64,000 bases of DNA, taken from positions 104,751 to 168,750 of the forward strand of contig NZ_MVJM01000003.1 of NCBI RefSeq assembly GCF_002156385.1, written 5' to 3'. How positions within the stretch are numbered: the first letter of the stretch is position 1; each line of letters begins with the position of its first letter. Shown piece after piece: positions 9,602 through 18,304 of the stretch. The notes beneath the pieces are model-generated. The model saw only the letters and a program-made list of their open reading frames with translations, was not told where the DNA came from and ran no database searches. The position numbers and the translations under genes are program-made. The DNA comes from Halalkalibacter urbisdiaboli (GTDB lineage Bacteria; Bacillota; Bacilli; Bacillales; Bacillaceae_D).

Positions 9602-9773
9602 AAAAGTGTTAACGGACTAATCTTATGTAAATAAGAATGATTAATTATTTGACTATTAAACCTGAAACGGTTAAGACTCTCTAGATTATCCCTGAATAAA
9701 AGAGAAATAAATATGGAGGTAATTACATACTCAGACTTATGAACAATTAAATCATAAATGGAGGAAAATGGTT

Positions 9774-11186
9774 ATGACAAAACAACAAATTGGAGTAATA
9801 GGATTAGCAGTAATGGGGAAAAACCTTGCGTTAAATATTGAGAGTAGAGGTTTTTCGGTTTCTGTATTTAACCGTTCATATGAGAAGACAGAAGAGTTTT
9901 TGCAAAATGAAGCGAAGGGAAAAAACTTCATTGGTTTAAAAACGATTCAAGACTTTGTTGATTCATTACAGAAACCACGAAAAATTTTACTGATGGTAAA
10001 GGCTGGGGCAGCAACAGATGCTACCATTGATTCATTAAAACCGTTTCTTGAAGAAGGAGACATTTTAATTGATGGTGGGAACACGTTCTTCCAAGATACA
10101 ATGAGACGAAATGAAGAATTAGATTCATTAGGTTTTCATTTTATTGGAACGGGTGTATCAGGTGGTGAAGAAGGTGCACTTAAAGGCCCTTCGATTATGC
10201 CAGGTGGTCAGAAAGAAGCCTACAAGCTTGTTGAACCAATTTTACATGCGATTTCTGCAAAAGTTGGAAGCGATGCGTGTGTAACGTACATTGGTCCTAA
10301 TGGTGCGGGCCATTACGTAAAAATGGTTCATAACGGCATTGAATATGGTGATATGCAATTAATTTGTGAATCTTATTATATTTTGAAAAATGTGCTTGGT
10401 TTAAGTGCAGAGGAACTTCATAATGTTTTCTCTGAATGGAATCAAGGTGAGTTAAATAGCTATTTAATTGAAATTACAGCGGATATTTTTACAAAAGTAG
10501 ATGAAGAAACAGGGAAGCCACTTGTCGACCTTATTCTTGATACAGCAGGACAAAAAGGAACGGGGAAATGGACGAGTCAAAATGCATTAGACTTAGGTGT
10601 CCCACTTCCGATCATTACAGAATCAGTATTTGCACGTTTCCTTTCTGCGATGAAGGAAGAGCGTGTGAAAGCAAGTAAATTATTAACAGGGCCGATACTA
10701 GAGTCATTTAAAGGCGACAAAAAAGAGTTTATTGAAGCTGTACGTAAAGCTCTATATTTAAGTAAAATTGTTTCTTATGCTCAAGGTTTTGCGCAAATGC
10801 GAGCGGCGTCTGAGGAATACAATTGGGACCTTAATTATGGAGAGATTGCGATGATATTCCGTGGTGGGTGTATTATTAGAGCTCAATTTCTCCAAAAAAT
10901 TAAAATGGCCTTTGACCAAGACCCTACATTAACAAATCTTCTATTAGATTCATACTTTAAAGAAATCGTTGAAAACTACCAATCAGCGTTACGCCAAGTG
11001 ACAACGACAGCTATTGTTAACGGGATTCCGGTGCCAGCTTTTACAAGTGCGATCGCTTATTATGATAGTTATCGAAGTGAAACGCTACCTGCAAATCTAT
11101 TGCAAGCTCAGCGTGATTATTTTGGTGCTCATACATATCAACGTGTCGATAAAGAAGGCGTTTTTCATACAAACTGGATGGAATAG
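9774..11186 (+). CDS. gnd: 6-Phosphogluconate dehydrogenase (decarboxylating)
   Basis: It oxidises 6-phosphogluconate to ribulose-5-phosphate and CO2. The Rossmann motif [16 protein letters not shown] is at the N-terminus. GVSGGEEGA and the catalytic segment [16 protein letters not shown] lie near 130 and 180-190. The C-terminal helical domain has [12 protein letters not shown]. The 470-residue length is typical of Bacillus GndA/GntZ. I chose ATG 9774 because GGAGG (9760-9764) is only 3 nt from the ATG at 9768 but 9 nt from this one. It is the first gene of the nickel-pincer gluconate operon and would be the exit step into the pentose phosphate pathway. Confidence 0.95.
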   Translation: MTKQQIGVIGLAVMGKNLALNIESRGFSVSVFNRSYEKTEEFLQNEAKGKNFIGLKTIQDFVDSLQKPRKILLMVKAGAATDATIDSLKPFLEEGDILIDGGNTFFQDTMRRNEELDSLGFHFIGTGVSGGEEGALKGPSIMPGGQKEAYKLVEPILHAISAKVGSDACVTYIGPNGAGHYVKMVHNGIEYGDMQLICESYYILKNVLGLSAEELHNVFSEWNQGELNSYLIEITADIFTKVDEETGKPLVDLILDTAGQKGTGKWTSQNALDLGVPLPIITESVFARFLSAMKEERVKASKLLTGPILESFKGDKKEFIEAVRKALYLSKIVSYAQGFAQMRAASEEYNWDLNYGEIAMIFRGGCIIRAQFLQKIKMAFDQDPTLTNLLLDSYFKEIVENYQSALRQVTTTAIVNGIPVPAFTSAIAYYDSYRSETLPANLLQAQRDYFGAHTYQRVDKEGVFHTNWME

Positions 11187-11313
11187 AGTTGAAGGTTGTT
11201 TAAGACCTTGAGACATCCTCTTATTTTAAAGGATAAGGACGTATATCTTTCTTTGATAGCTCGGAGAAGCAATGAACTAAAGAAAAGACGCTAATGCATT
11301 TCAGGCCTTAGAC

Positions 11314-11346
11314 AAAACGCCATTGAAAAATTCTAGAAGGCGTTTT
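11314..11346 (+). terminator. Hairpin after gnd
   Basis: AAAACGCC and GGCGTTTT pair around an AT-rich loop. No long T run follows the stem, so it may be a partial terminator that lets some transcription continue into uxaC. Confidence 0.5.
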
Positions 11347-11387
11347 ACGTGAATTTGTTTATTTGTGTTTGGTGCCAGGTTCAAATA

Positions 11388-11420
11388 CATCACGGTCTCG
11401 TTAATTGTGAGACCGTGATG
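11388..11420. repeat. Perfect 12-bp inverted repeat
   Basis: CATCACGGTCTC and GAGACCGTGATG flank a 9-nt loop. It may be a processing or terminator hairpin between gnd and uxaC; TTAAAAAGG follows it, so termination would be weak. Confidence 0.7.
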
Positions 11421-11458
11421 TTAAAAAGGAAATGGATGCCCGTTTTATCTCTAAAAAA

Positions 11459-11578
11459 GCGGACGGGATGGGGACCGACTCCAGCAGGAGGAAGGGCAGG
11501 TGGAAATCCACCGGCGGAGCCAGTTAGCTTCACACCCGCCTGCGGAAAGCGTGCCCCCCCACCGGTAGCGGAGTGTTA
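11459..11578. repeat. GC-rich Bacillaceae-type intergenic repeat
   Basis: This block of about 120 bp is far more GC-rich than its surroundings. It carries GGGACCGACTCCAGCAGGAG, CACCGGCGGAGCCAG and CCTGCGGAAAGCGTG. These resemble the dispersed palindromic element seen between genes in many Bacillaceae (with the forms GGGACCGACTCC and GCGGAAAGCG). A 76-codon frame across it is an artefact of its composition. Confidence 0.55.
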
Positions 11579-11634
11579 ATCCTTGAGGCAATAATAAAGA
11601 AAAGTTTCAAAATAGAGGGTATGAGGGTGATTAG

Positions 11635-13034
11635 ATGAAAACGTTTTTAAACGATGCTTTTTTATTAACTAATTCGACCGCTGAAGAACTATACCATCAA
11701 ATCATGAAGGATTTACCGATTTTTGACTATCACTGTCATTTAAGTCCAAAAGAGATTTATGAAAATAAGTCTTTCGAGAATATTACACAGCTTTGGCTTA
11801 CAGGAGATCATTATAAGTGGCGTGCGATGCGAATTCATGGAGTCAAAGAAGCATTAATAACAGGGAATACAAGTGATTGGGAGAAATTTGAGGCATGGGC
11901 CGAAACAGTACCGCACCTTTTTGGAAATCCATTATATCATTGGACACATATGGAACTTAGAACATACTTTGGAATCGATAAGCTTTTATCATCGGATACG
12001 GCTCTTAAGATTTGGAAAGAATGTAATGAAAAGTTGCAGATGGAGGATTTTAAGCCGCGTCGGTTTATTGAAAGATCGAATGTCTCATTGGTTGGAACAA
12101 CGGATGACCCTACGGATACGCTTGAATTCCATAAGTTATTAAGAGATGAATCGTTTGATGTTGAAGTCGCACCAACATTCCGTCCTGACCAGGCACTTTA
12201 TCTTGAAAGAGATAGCTTCAGAGATTGGCTAAAGAAGTTGGAGGCGGTATCCGGCATCAAGATTGATTCTCTTGATGGATTAGTCACAGCATTAAAACAA
12301 AGAGTTCATTATTTTGCTGAAAATGGATGTTATTCATCTGACCATGATATTCAACTAATGAATTATAAACGATTATCAAAAGATGAAGTTGAAACGATTT
12401 TTACGAAGCGGCTGAATAATGAAGAGCTTACCCATGAAGAGTTGATAGGCTATCGCTCTTATTTACTTGTCGAGCTAGGAAAGATGTATGCTGAAAAAGA
12501 ATGGGTTATGCAGCTACTATGGGTGCAATAAGAAACAACAATACGTATATGCGTGAATTAATTGGCGCTGACGGTGGCTTTGATTCAATCGGAGACAATC
12601 AATTAGCAGAAGGACTATCACGTTTCTTAGATACATTAGACCAAGCAAGATTGTTACCTAGAACGGTGTTGTATAATTTAAATCCACAGGATAATTATGT
12701 ACTTGCTACGATGGCTGGAAACTTCTTTGAAGAAGGTATACCATGAAAAGTTCAATTTGGCTCTGGATGGTGGTTTAATGACCAATATGATGGAATGCTT
12801 AAACAAATGACAGACCTGGCTAACTTAGGTGTCTTAAGTCATTTTATTGGAATGACGACCGATTCGAGAAGCTTGTTATCTTATGTTCGTCATGAGTATT
12901 TCAGAAGAATTGTCTGTAATATTATTGGTGAGTGGGTTGAAGAAGGAAAAGTTCCAAATGATAAGAAGATACTAAAGAACATGGTCGAAAATATCGGATT
13001 CAATAATGCACAAAAGTATTTTTCAGAGCGTTAA
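11635..13034 (+). pseudogene. uxaC: Glucuronate isomerase UxaC, broken by a frameshift and a nonsense codon
   Basis: UxaC converts D-glucuronate to D-fructuronate (or galacturonate to tagaturonate). The three pieces together span a full-length protein of about 466 residues: FDYHCHLSPKEIYENKSF near the start, VGTTDDPTDTLEFH, then [20 protein letters not shown], then [20 protein letters not shown]. Near 12513 the sequence reads CTACTATGGGT where CTACATATGGGT is expected, a one-base loss that shifts frame. At 12744-12746 TGA replaces the Gly codon (GGA) expected before [12 protein letters not shown]. Two independent lesions suggest true decay, although a read-through variant or sequence error cannot be excluded. 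It has a normal upstream site (GAGGGTGATTAG) and sits second in the operon. Confidence 0.9.
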
Positions 13035-13062
13035 GTGAAATTATTCTAAAGGAGAAGAAACG

Positions 13063-14334
13063 ATGGGTATTCTTCATGATTTATTAAAAGACATTCCAGT
13101 TCCAAAAATGGCAAAAGTAAAGCAGTACTTTGATGATACAAAAATAGACGATTTAGAGCAGGCATTGGATGAAAAGTTTCAAGTAGACTCGATCCGCTCA
13201 AAAGTAAAGCCGGGCATGGAGATTGCGATTGCTGTTGGCAGTCGAGGGATGGACCGTCTTGTAGAAGTTACTGCAAAAACGGTCCAGTTTCTAAAGGATA
13301 TGGGGGCGACACCGTTTATTGTCCCAAGTATGGGAAGTCATGGCGGGGCAACGGCGGAAGGACAACGTGAAGTGTTGGCTCACTTAGGTGTAACAGAAGA
13401 AAGCGTAAAAGCGGAAATTCGTTCTTCTATGGAGGTCATCAAACTAGGTGAATTAGAAAACGGATTACCCGTCTATATCGACAAATATGCTTCTCTTGCA
13501 GATGGAATCGTGGTGATTAACCGGATTAAGCCACACACTGCGTTTAGAGGGCCGGTTGAAAGCGGTATTATGAAAATGATTAGCATTGGGCTTGGTAAGC
13601 AAAAAGGGGCAGAAGCAACCCATCAATTAGGATTTAAATATATGGCGGAGAATGTTCCAGCAATGGCTCGAATGATGATGGAAAAAACACCGATTTTATT
13701 CGGAGTAGCGACACTTGAAAATGCCTTTGACCGAGTAGCGAGAGTCGAGGTTCTAGCGGCTGAAGAAATCGAAGAAAAAGAGCCAGACCTTCAATCGTTA
13801 GCAAAACAGCTTCTCCCTAAACTGTTTTTTGACCAAATTGATGTTCTAGTAATTGACGAGATTGGTAAAAACATCAGTGGTGATGGCATGGACCCGAATA
13901 TTACTGGCCGTTACCCTACGCCATATGCCAAAGGTGGACCGGATGTGAATAAGATGGTTGTGCTTGATTTAACTTCGCAAACAGAAGGGAACGCAAACGG
14001 AGTCGGAACGGCTGATTTTACAACACAGCGGCTTGTTGACAAGATGGATCGTGAAGTCACCTATGCAAATGGGTTAACGTCAACGGTTTGTGCGCCAACG
14101 AAAATCGCCACAACATTAGCAAATGATCAAGACGCCATAAAAGCAGCAATCAAAACATGTAATATCCTAGACTTTACAAAAGTGAAAATGGTTCGGATTA
14201 AAAATACGCTAGATATTGCCGAAATTGAAGTGTCAGAAGCATTACTCGACCATGTCAACGCACATCCTGATATGGAACAACTAACGGATGTATATGAACT
14301 TGATTTTAATGAAAATGGGAATTTAAAAGCTTAG
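13063..14334 (+). CDS. LarA-superfamily nickel-pincer hydroxyacid epimerase, probably gluconate/mannonate 2-epimerase
   Basis: This 423-residue protein belongs to the lactate racemase (LarA/DUF2088) superfamily. The cofactor residues are recognisable: H93 in MGSHGGAT, H158 in RIKPHTAFRG, K171 in GIMKMISIG (the expected thioamide link to the pincer) and H187 in EATHQLGF. The 16-residue K-to-H spacing equals that of K184/H200 in Lactobacillus plantarum LarA as I remember it. Neighbours larE, larB and larC make the cofactor. Flanking uxaC, uxuB-like, gntK and gnd point to D-mannonate/D-gluconate rather than lactate as substrate. A gluconate 2-epimerase has been reported in this superfamily. The specificity is inferred from context, not from a residue signature. 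Confidence 0.8.
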   Translation: MGILHDLLKDIPVPKMAKVKQYFDDTKIDDLEQALDEKFQVDSIRSKVKPGMEIAIAVGSRGMDRLVEVTAKTVQFLKDMGATPFIVPSMGSHGGATAEGQREVLAHLGVTEESVKAEIRSSMEVIKLGELENGLPVYIDKYASLADGIVVINRIKPHTAFRGPVESGIMKMISIGLGKQKGAEATHQLGFKYMAENVPAMARMMMEKTPILFGVATLENAFDRVARVEVLAAEEIEEKEPDLQSLAKQLLPKLFFDQIDVLVIDEIGKNISGDGMDPNITGRYPTPYAKGGPDVNKMVVLDLTSQTEGNANGVGTADFTTQRLVDKMDREVTYANGLTSTVCAPTKIATTLANDQDAIKAAIKTCNILDFTKVKMVRIKNTLDIAEIEVSEALLDHVNAHPDMEQLTDVYELDFNENGNLKA

Positions 14335-14367
14335 AGATAAACTAGGAATTAACGAGGAGGATGAACG

Positions 14368-15138
14368 ATGTCGGATTTATTTGACTTGAGTGGGAAAACA
14401 GCTGTAGCCATTGGGGGAAACAGCGTTTTAGGTTCATGTATTGCAAAAGGACTGACAGACCACGGGGCTAAGGTTGCCATTGTAGGTCGTAATCTTGAAA
14501 AGGCAAATCAAGTCGTTCAGGAAATCGAGGCAAAAGGTGGCGTAGCAAAAGCGTTCCAAGCGGATGTGAGTAATCGTGAGTCATTAGAGAATGTTGTCAA
14601 AGAAATTGAAGCATGGTCAGGTGGTTTTGACATTCTATTAAATGCATCCGGAAAAAATAGTGCAACACCATTCTTGGAGATTGAAGAAGAAGAATGGGAT
14701 GATATTATGGATGTCAATTTAAAAGGAATGATGATTACGTGCCAAATCTTTGCGAAGAGAATGATTGAGCTTGGAAAACCAGGAAGCATTATTAATATCT
14801 CTTCTGTTTCTTCAACAACGCCACTTTCGAAAGTGTTTACCTATTCTGTATCAAAAGCGGGTGTCAATAACATGACTCAATTTTTAGCAAGAGAGTTTGC
14901 TCCACACGGCATTCGTGTAAATGCGATCATCCCTGGGTTCTTCCCAGCAGAGCAAAATCGAAAAATCTTAAGTGAAGAACGAGTGGCATCAATTATGAAT
15001 CATACACCGATGAATCGTTTCGGAAATCCAGAAGAATTACAAGGTGCGGCAGTTTGGCTTTCATCTGAAAAAGCGTCTAGCTTTGTAACAGGGACACTCA
15101 TTCGAGTAGATGGCGGCTTTGGAAGTATGACAATCTAA
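14368..15138 (+). CDS. uxuB: D-mannonate oxidoreductase (fructuronate reductase), SDR type
   Basis: This 256-residue short-chain dehydrogenase would interconvert D-fructuronate and D-mannonate with NAD(P)H. The active-site pair is Y159 and K163 in YSVSKAG, with the serine in IINISSVSS. NAIIPGFFPAEQNR is a hallmark of Bacillus UxuB/YjmF-type enzymes, and the C-terminus has FVTGTLIRVDGGF. The nucleotide loop reads AIGGNSVLGS rather than the usual TGxxxGIG, a visible variation. The ribosome site is GAGGAGG. It lies 33 bp after the larA-like gene and supplies that gene's presumed substrate. Confidence 0.85.
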   Translation: MSDLFDLSGKTAVAIGGNSVLGSCIAKGLTDHGAKVAIVGRNLEKANQVVQEIEAKGGVAKAFQADVSNRESLENVVKEIEAWSGGFDILLNASGKNSATPFLEIEEEEWDDIMDVNLKGMMITCQIFAKRMIELGKPGSIINISSVSSTTPLSKVFTYSVSKAGVNNMTQFLAREFAPHGIRVNAIIPGFFPAEQNRKILSEERVASIMNHTPMNRFGNPEELQGAAVWLSSEKASSFVTGTLIRVDGGFGSMTI

Positions 15139-15177
15139 TCATAGTGTATCGATTGATAGAGGAAGGAGAAGACAACA

Positions 15178-15978
15178 ATGAATGATGAAAAACTTCATAG
15201 CTTAGTTTCAATTCTCCGAGAAATGAAATCAGTAGTCGTTGCTTTTTCTGGTGGAGTAGATAGTACGTTTTTATTAAAAGTAGCGGTCGACACACTAGGA
15301 CCGGAACATGTATTAGCGGTCACGGCCGATTCTGAAACATATCCTTCGACAGAGCTAAAAGAGGCGATCGAATTAGCGGAACAAATCGGGGCTAAACATA
15401 AGGTGATTGAAACATCAGAATTAGCCATTCCAGGTTATACAGAGAATGATAAGAATCGCTGCTATTTTTGTAAAAACAGTTTGTTCGATCACTTGATTCC
15501 GGTCATGGAAAAAGAAGGATTCAAAAATATTGTCTATGGCGTGATTGCTGACGATTTAAATGATTTTCGACCTGGAATGAGAGCGGCAAAAGAGAAGGGA
15601 ATTCGCGGTCCACTTCAGGAGGCAAACTTATTTAAAGATGAAATAAGAGAACTCTCAAGAGAATTCGATTTGCCAACGTGGAATAAGCCTTCCTTTGCCT
15701 GTCTATCTTCTCGAATTGCCTATGGTGAAAAAATCACGATTGAGAAATTAACAAAAGTCGAGCAAGCCGAAGCGTATTTAAAATCACTACATATCCGTCA
15801 AGTTCGTGTTCGGACACATGATGAAATGGCTCGAATTGAAGTTGAACCAAATGATATGAGTGTTATACTTAAACATCATGAAGAAATCGTTAATGAATTA
15901 ACGAAATATGGCTATAAATATATTACGTTAGATTTAATTGGATATAAGAGCGGAAGTATGAATAAGGTTCTTTCTTAA
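15178..15978 (+). CDS. larE: LarE, sulfur transferase of nickel-pincer cofactor synthesis
   Basis: LarE adenylates the pyridinium dicarboxylate made by LarB and converts its carboxylates to thiocarboxylates. The 266-residue protein has the PP-loop SGGVDS (24-29). It carries three cysteines placed for the active site: C95 and C98 in NRCYFCKNS and C175 in PSFACLSSR. L. plantarum LarE sacrifices a single cysteine at the position of C175, whereas three-cysteine homologues bind a 4Fe-4S cluster. This protein is therefore predicted to be the iron-sulfur, non-sacrificial kind. The ribosome site is GGAAGGAG. A terminator-like hairpin follows before gntK. Confidence 0.92.
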   Translation: MNDEKLHSLVSILREMKSVVVAFSGGVDSTFLLKVAVDTLGPEHVLAVTADSETYPSTELKEAIELAEQIGAKHKVIETSELAIPGYTENDKNRCYFCKNSLFDHLIPVMEKEGFKNIVYGVIADDLNDFRPGMRAAKEKGIRGPLQEANLFKDEIRELSREFDLPTWNKPSFACLSSRIAYGEKITIEKLTKVEQAEAYLKSLHIRQVRVRTHDEMARIEVEPNDMSVILKHHEEIVNELTKYGYKYITLDLIGYKSGSMNKVLS

Positions 15979-15984
15979 TTAAAC

Positions 15985-16013
15985 AGACTTTGGAATTTAT
16001 CCAAAGTCTTTTC
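15985..16013 (+). terminator. Intra-operon terminator between larE and gntK
   Basis: AGACTTTGG pairs with CCAAAGTCT around ATTTAT and is followed by TTTTC. It may lower expression of gntK and the distal lar genes. Confidence 0.65.
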
Positions 16014-16048
16014 TGTGGAAAGAAACGAGATTGGGGGAAATCTAAGCA

Positions 16049-17521
16049 ATGTCAAAAGAATACGTGATGGGACTTGATCTTGGAACGACAAGTGTCAAAG
16101 CCGTTGTCTTTGATTTGAACGGGAACGTCGTTGCAGATTCAGAAGAAATGATTACATCTTACTACCCAGAACAAGGCTGGGTTGAGCAAGATGCAGCAGA
16201 AATTGAACGATTAGCCGTAACCGTCGTTCGAGGTGCTGTTGAGAAAGCGGCGATTCCAAAAGAAAAACTGATTACGATAGGGTTTTCTTCTGCTATGCAT
16301 TCTCTTCTTTGTGTGGATGAAGGGGATAAGCCTCTCTCTCGTGCGATGATTTGGGCTGACGGCCGAAGTAGTGGACAAGCGGACCGATTGAATCAACAAG
16401 ACGGGGCAAACATTTTTCAAAAAACAGGGGTTCCGCTTCATCCAATGGCCCCGTTATCGAAGTTATTATGGATGAAGGAAGAAGGATATGAGCCTTATCA
16501 ACAGGCACGGTATTTTATATCGATTAAAGAATACCTCCTCTTAAAGTGGTTTGACCAACGTGTCGTTGACTATTCGATGGCAGCAGCGACAGGTCTTTTT
16601 AATGCGACGAGCTTAGATTGGGATGATGAATTACTAGATTTGACGGGTGTTAAAAAGGAGCAGCTATCAGACGTTGTGCCACCTACGAAGGTTTTAACAG
16701 GGTTAAAGAAAGACATTGCCGAAGAGATGGGAATTACAAGTGAACTACCATTTGTGATGGGCGCAGCAGATGGTCAATTAGCAAATCTAGGAATTGGAGC
16801 GATTTCTCCGGGTGAAGTCGCGATTACAGCAGGAACAAGTGGTGCGATTAGACAATTTACTAAGGGCTTTCATGTATCAGAAAAACGTGAAACGTTCTGT
16901 TACGCATTTACAGATGAATACTCCATTATTGGAGGTCCAACAAATAATGGTGGGATCGCATTACAATGGTTGAAGGAACTTCTCAATTACGAAGGCAGTT
17001 TCACGGATTTTACAAAAGAAGCTGAGAAAACGACTCCAGGTGCAGAGGGGCTTATTTTCCTGCCGTATATTAACGGGGAACGAGCACCTTTATGGAATCA
17101 GCACGCAAAAGGGAATTTCTTCGGGATGACAGTGACTCATAAAAAAGAACATTTCGTCCGTGCTGTTTTAGAAGGGATTACGTTTAATCTTTTTCAAATT
17201 GGTAAGAGCTTAGAACGTCTAGCAGGTGCACCTGACAAGATTTATGTCAATGGCGGATTAGCTCAGTCAACATTATGGTTACAAATGCTAGCAGATGTAT
17301 TCGGGAAGAACGTCTATGTTTCTGAAAGTCATCATAGTGCGGCATGGGGCGCTGCTTGGACAGGGTTGGTCGCTCTTGGAAACGTCTCGTCTTTTGAACA
17401 AATTAAAGAACATATCCCGATGAATGCGCCAATTTTACCAAATGAGAACAACCATAAAGTATATGAAGAGATTTATCAAAAATATGAGTTGTTAGCAAAA
17501 GATATAGCAAAGCATTTTTAA
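16049..17521 (+). CDS. gntK: Gluconokinase, FGGY family
   Basis: It phosphorylates D-gluconate to 6-phosphogluconate, the substrate of the first gene of the operon. The FGGY signatures are clear: MGLDLGTTSVKAVVFD at the N-terminus, then MIWADGRSSGQA, then GVPLHPMAPLSKLLW (typical of gluconokinase rather than xylulokinase). ITAGTSGAIRQF and YVNGGLAQSTLWLQMLAD follow. At 490 residues it is slightly shorter than Bacillus subtilis GntK (about 513). The upstream site TGGGGGAAA is moderate. Its position between larE and larB argues that the nickel enzyme works on gluconate. Confidence 0.9.
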   Translation: MSKEYVMGLDLGTTSVKAVVFDLNGNVVADSEEMITSYYPEQGWVEQDAAEIERLAVTVVRGAVEKAAIPKEKLITIGFSSAMHSLLCVDEGDKPLSRAMIWADGRSSGQADRLNQQDGANIFQKTGVPLHPMAPLSKLLWMKEEGYEPYQQARYFISIKEYLLLKWFDQRVVDYSMAAATGLFNATSLDWDDELLDLTGVKKEQLSDVVPPTKVLTGLKKDIAEEMGITSELPFVMGAADGQLANLGIGAISPGEVAITAGTSGAIRQFTKGFHVSEKRETFCYAFTDEYSIIGGPTNNGGIALQWLKELLNYEGSFTDFTKEAEKTTPGAEGLIFLPYINGERAPLWNQHAKGNFFGMTVTHKKEHFVRAVLEGITFNLFQIGKSLERLAGAPDKIYVNGGLAQSTLWLQMLADVFGKNVYVSESHHSAAWGAAWTGLVALGNVSSFEQIKEHIPMNAPILPNENNHKVYEEIYQKYELLAKDIAKHF

Positions 17522-17552
17522 ATAGGACTTAAACTAAGGTGAGTGACGATGT

Positions 17553-18299
17553 ATGCTTGAAAACATTCTAAAGCAAGTGCAAACAGGAACGTTAACGATT
17601 GAGGATGCGAAGAAACAACTTGCGACATACGAGAACCTAGGGTTTGCCAAGGTTGACCATCATCGAGAAAAACGACAAGGTTTTCCAGAAGTTGTCTATG
17701 GTGAAGGAAAAACAAGAGAGCAGATTCTCGCGATTGTCCAAGCGATCCGTTCAAATGGAAACTCCGTACTCGTGACACGGATTTCAGAAGATAAAGCATC
17801 ACATATTTTAAAGGAGTTTCCGGAATTCACCTATCATGAAATAGCTCAAATTCTCTTTTGGAGAGAGGAACAGTCAACGGTGCCTAAGGAAGGGTATATC
17901 GCGATTGTTTGCGCCGGTACATCCGACTTAAAGGTCGCAGAAGAAGCTGCGATTACGGCAGAAGCATTAGGAAGCAATGTGCGACGGTTTTACGATGTAG
18001 GCGTCGCAGGAATTCATCGGTTATTTAATCATATTGAAGAAATCCAACAAGCCACGGTCTCTGTTGTCGTCGCAGGAATGGAAGGCGCTCTTCCAAGTGT
18101 AGTAGGGGGTCTGGTGAGCCACCCGATTTTGGCCGTCCCAACAAGTGTCGGATATGGGGCCAATTTCAACGGTTTGTCTGCATTATTAACGATGCTAAAC
18201 TCTTGCGCATCAGGCATTAGTGTCGTCAATATCGATAATGGCTTTGGTGCAGCCTACAATGCGGTACTCATTCATCAATTAGCTCAAAAAGGAGAATGA
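17553..18299 (+). CDS. larB: LarB, nicotinate adenine dinucleotide carboxylase/hydrolase
   Basis: LarB carboxylates the pyridinium ring of NaAD at C5 and releases AMP, giving the pyridinium-3,5-dicarboxylate mononucleotide that starts pincer synthesis. The 248-residue protein has the PurE-like core: IAIVCAGTSDLKVAEEA, GVAGIHRLF, VVVAGMEGALPSVVGGL and PTSVGYGANFNG. An N-terminal helical part contains RQGFPEVVYGEGKT. The ribosome site is AAGGTGAGTGA. Its stop codon overlaps the ATG at 18296, indicating tight coupling with larC. Confidence 0.93.
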   Translation: MLENILKQVQTGTLTIEDAKKQLATYENLGFAKVDHHREKRQGFPEVVYGEGKTREQILAIVQAIRSNGNSVLVTRISEDKASHILKEFPEFTYHEIAQILFWREEQSTVPKEGYIAIVCAGTSDLKVAEEAAITAEALGSNVRRFYDVGVAGIHRLFNHIEEIQQATVSVVVAGMEGALPSVVGGLVSHPILAVPTSVGYGANFNGLSALLTMLNSCASGISVVNIDNGFGAAYNAVLIHQLAQKGE

Positions 18300-18304
18300 C
18301 AACA

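Noticed and set aside
9700-9767. A leader peptide (ATG at about 9714, nine codons) or an earlier gene start before gnd
   Set aside because: It lacks its own ribosome site; the GGAGG inside it precedes ATACTC, not a start codon. It may be a scrap, but there is no support for function.
11349-11579. A 76-codon + strand frame after gnd
   Set aside because: It runs through an inverted repeat and the GC-rich dispersed element, has no ribosome site and reads as low-complexity Gly/Pro/Ala.
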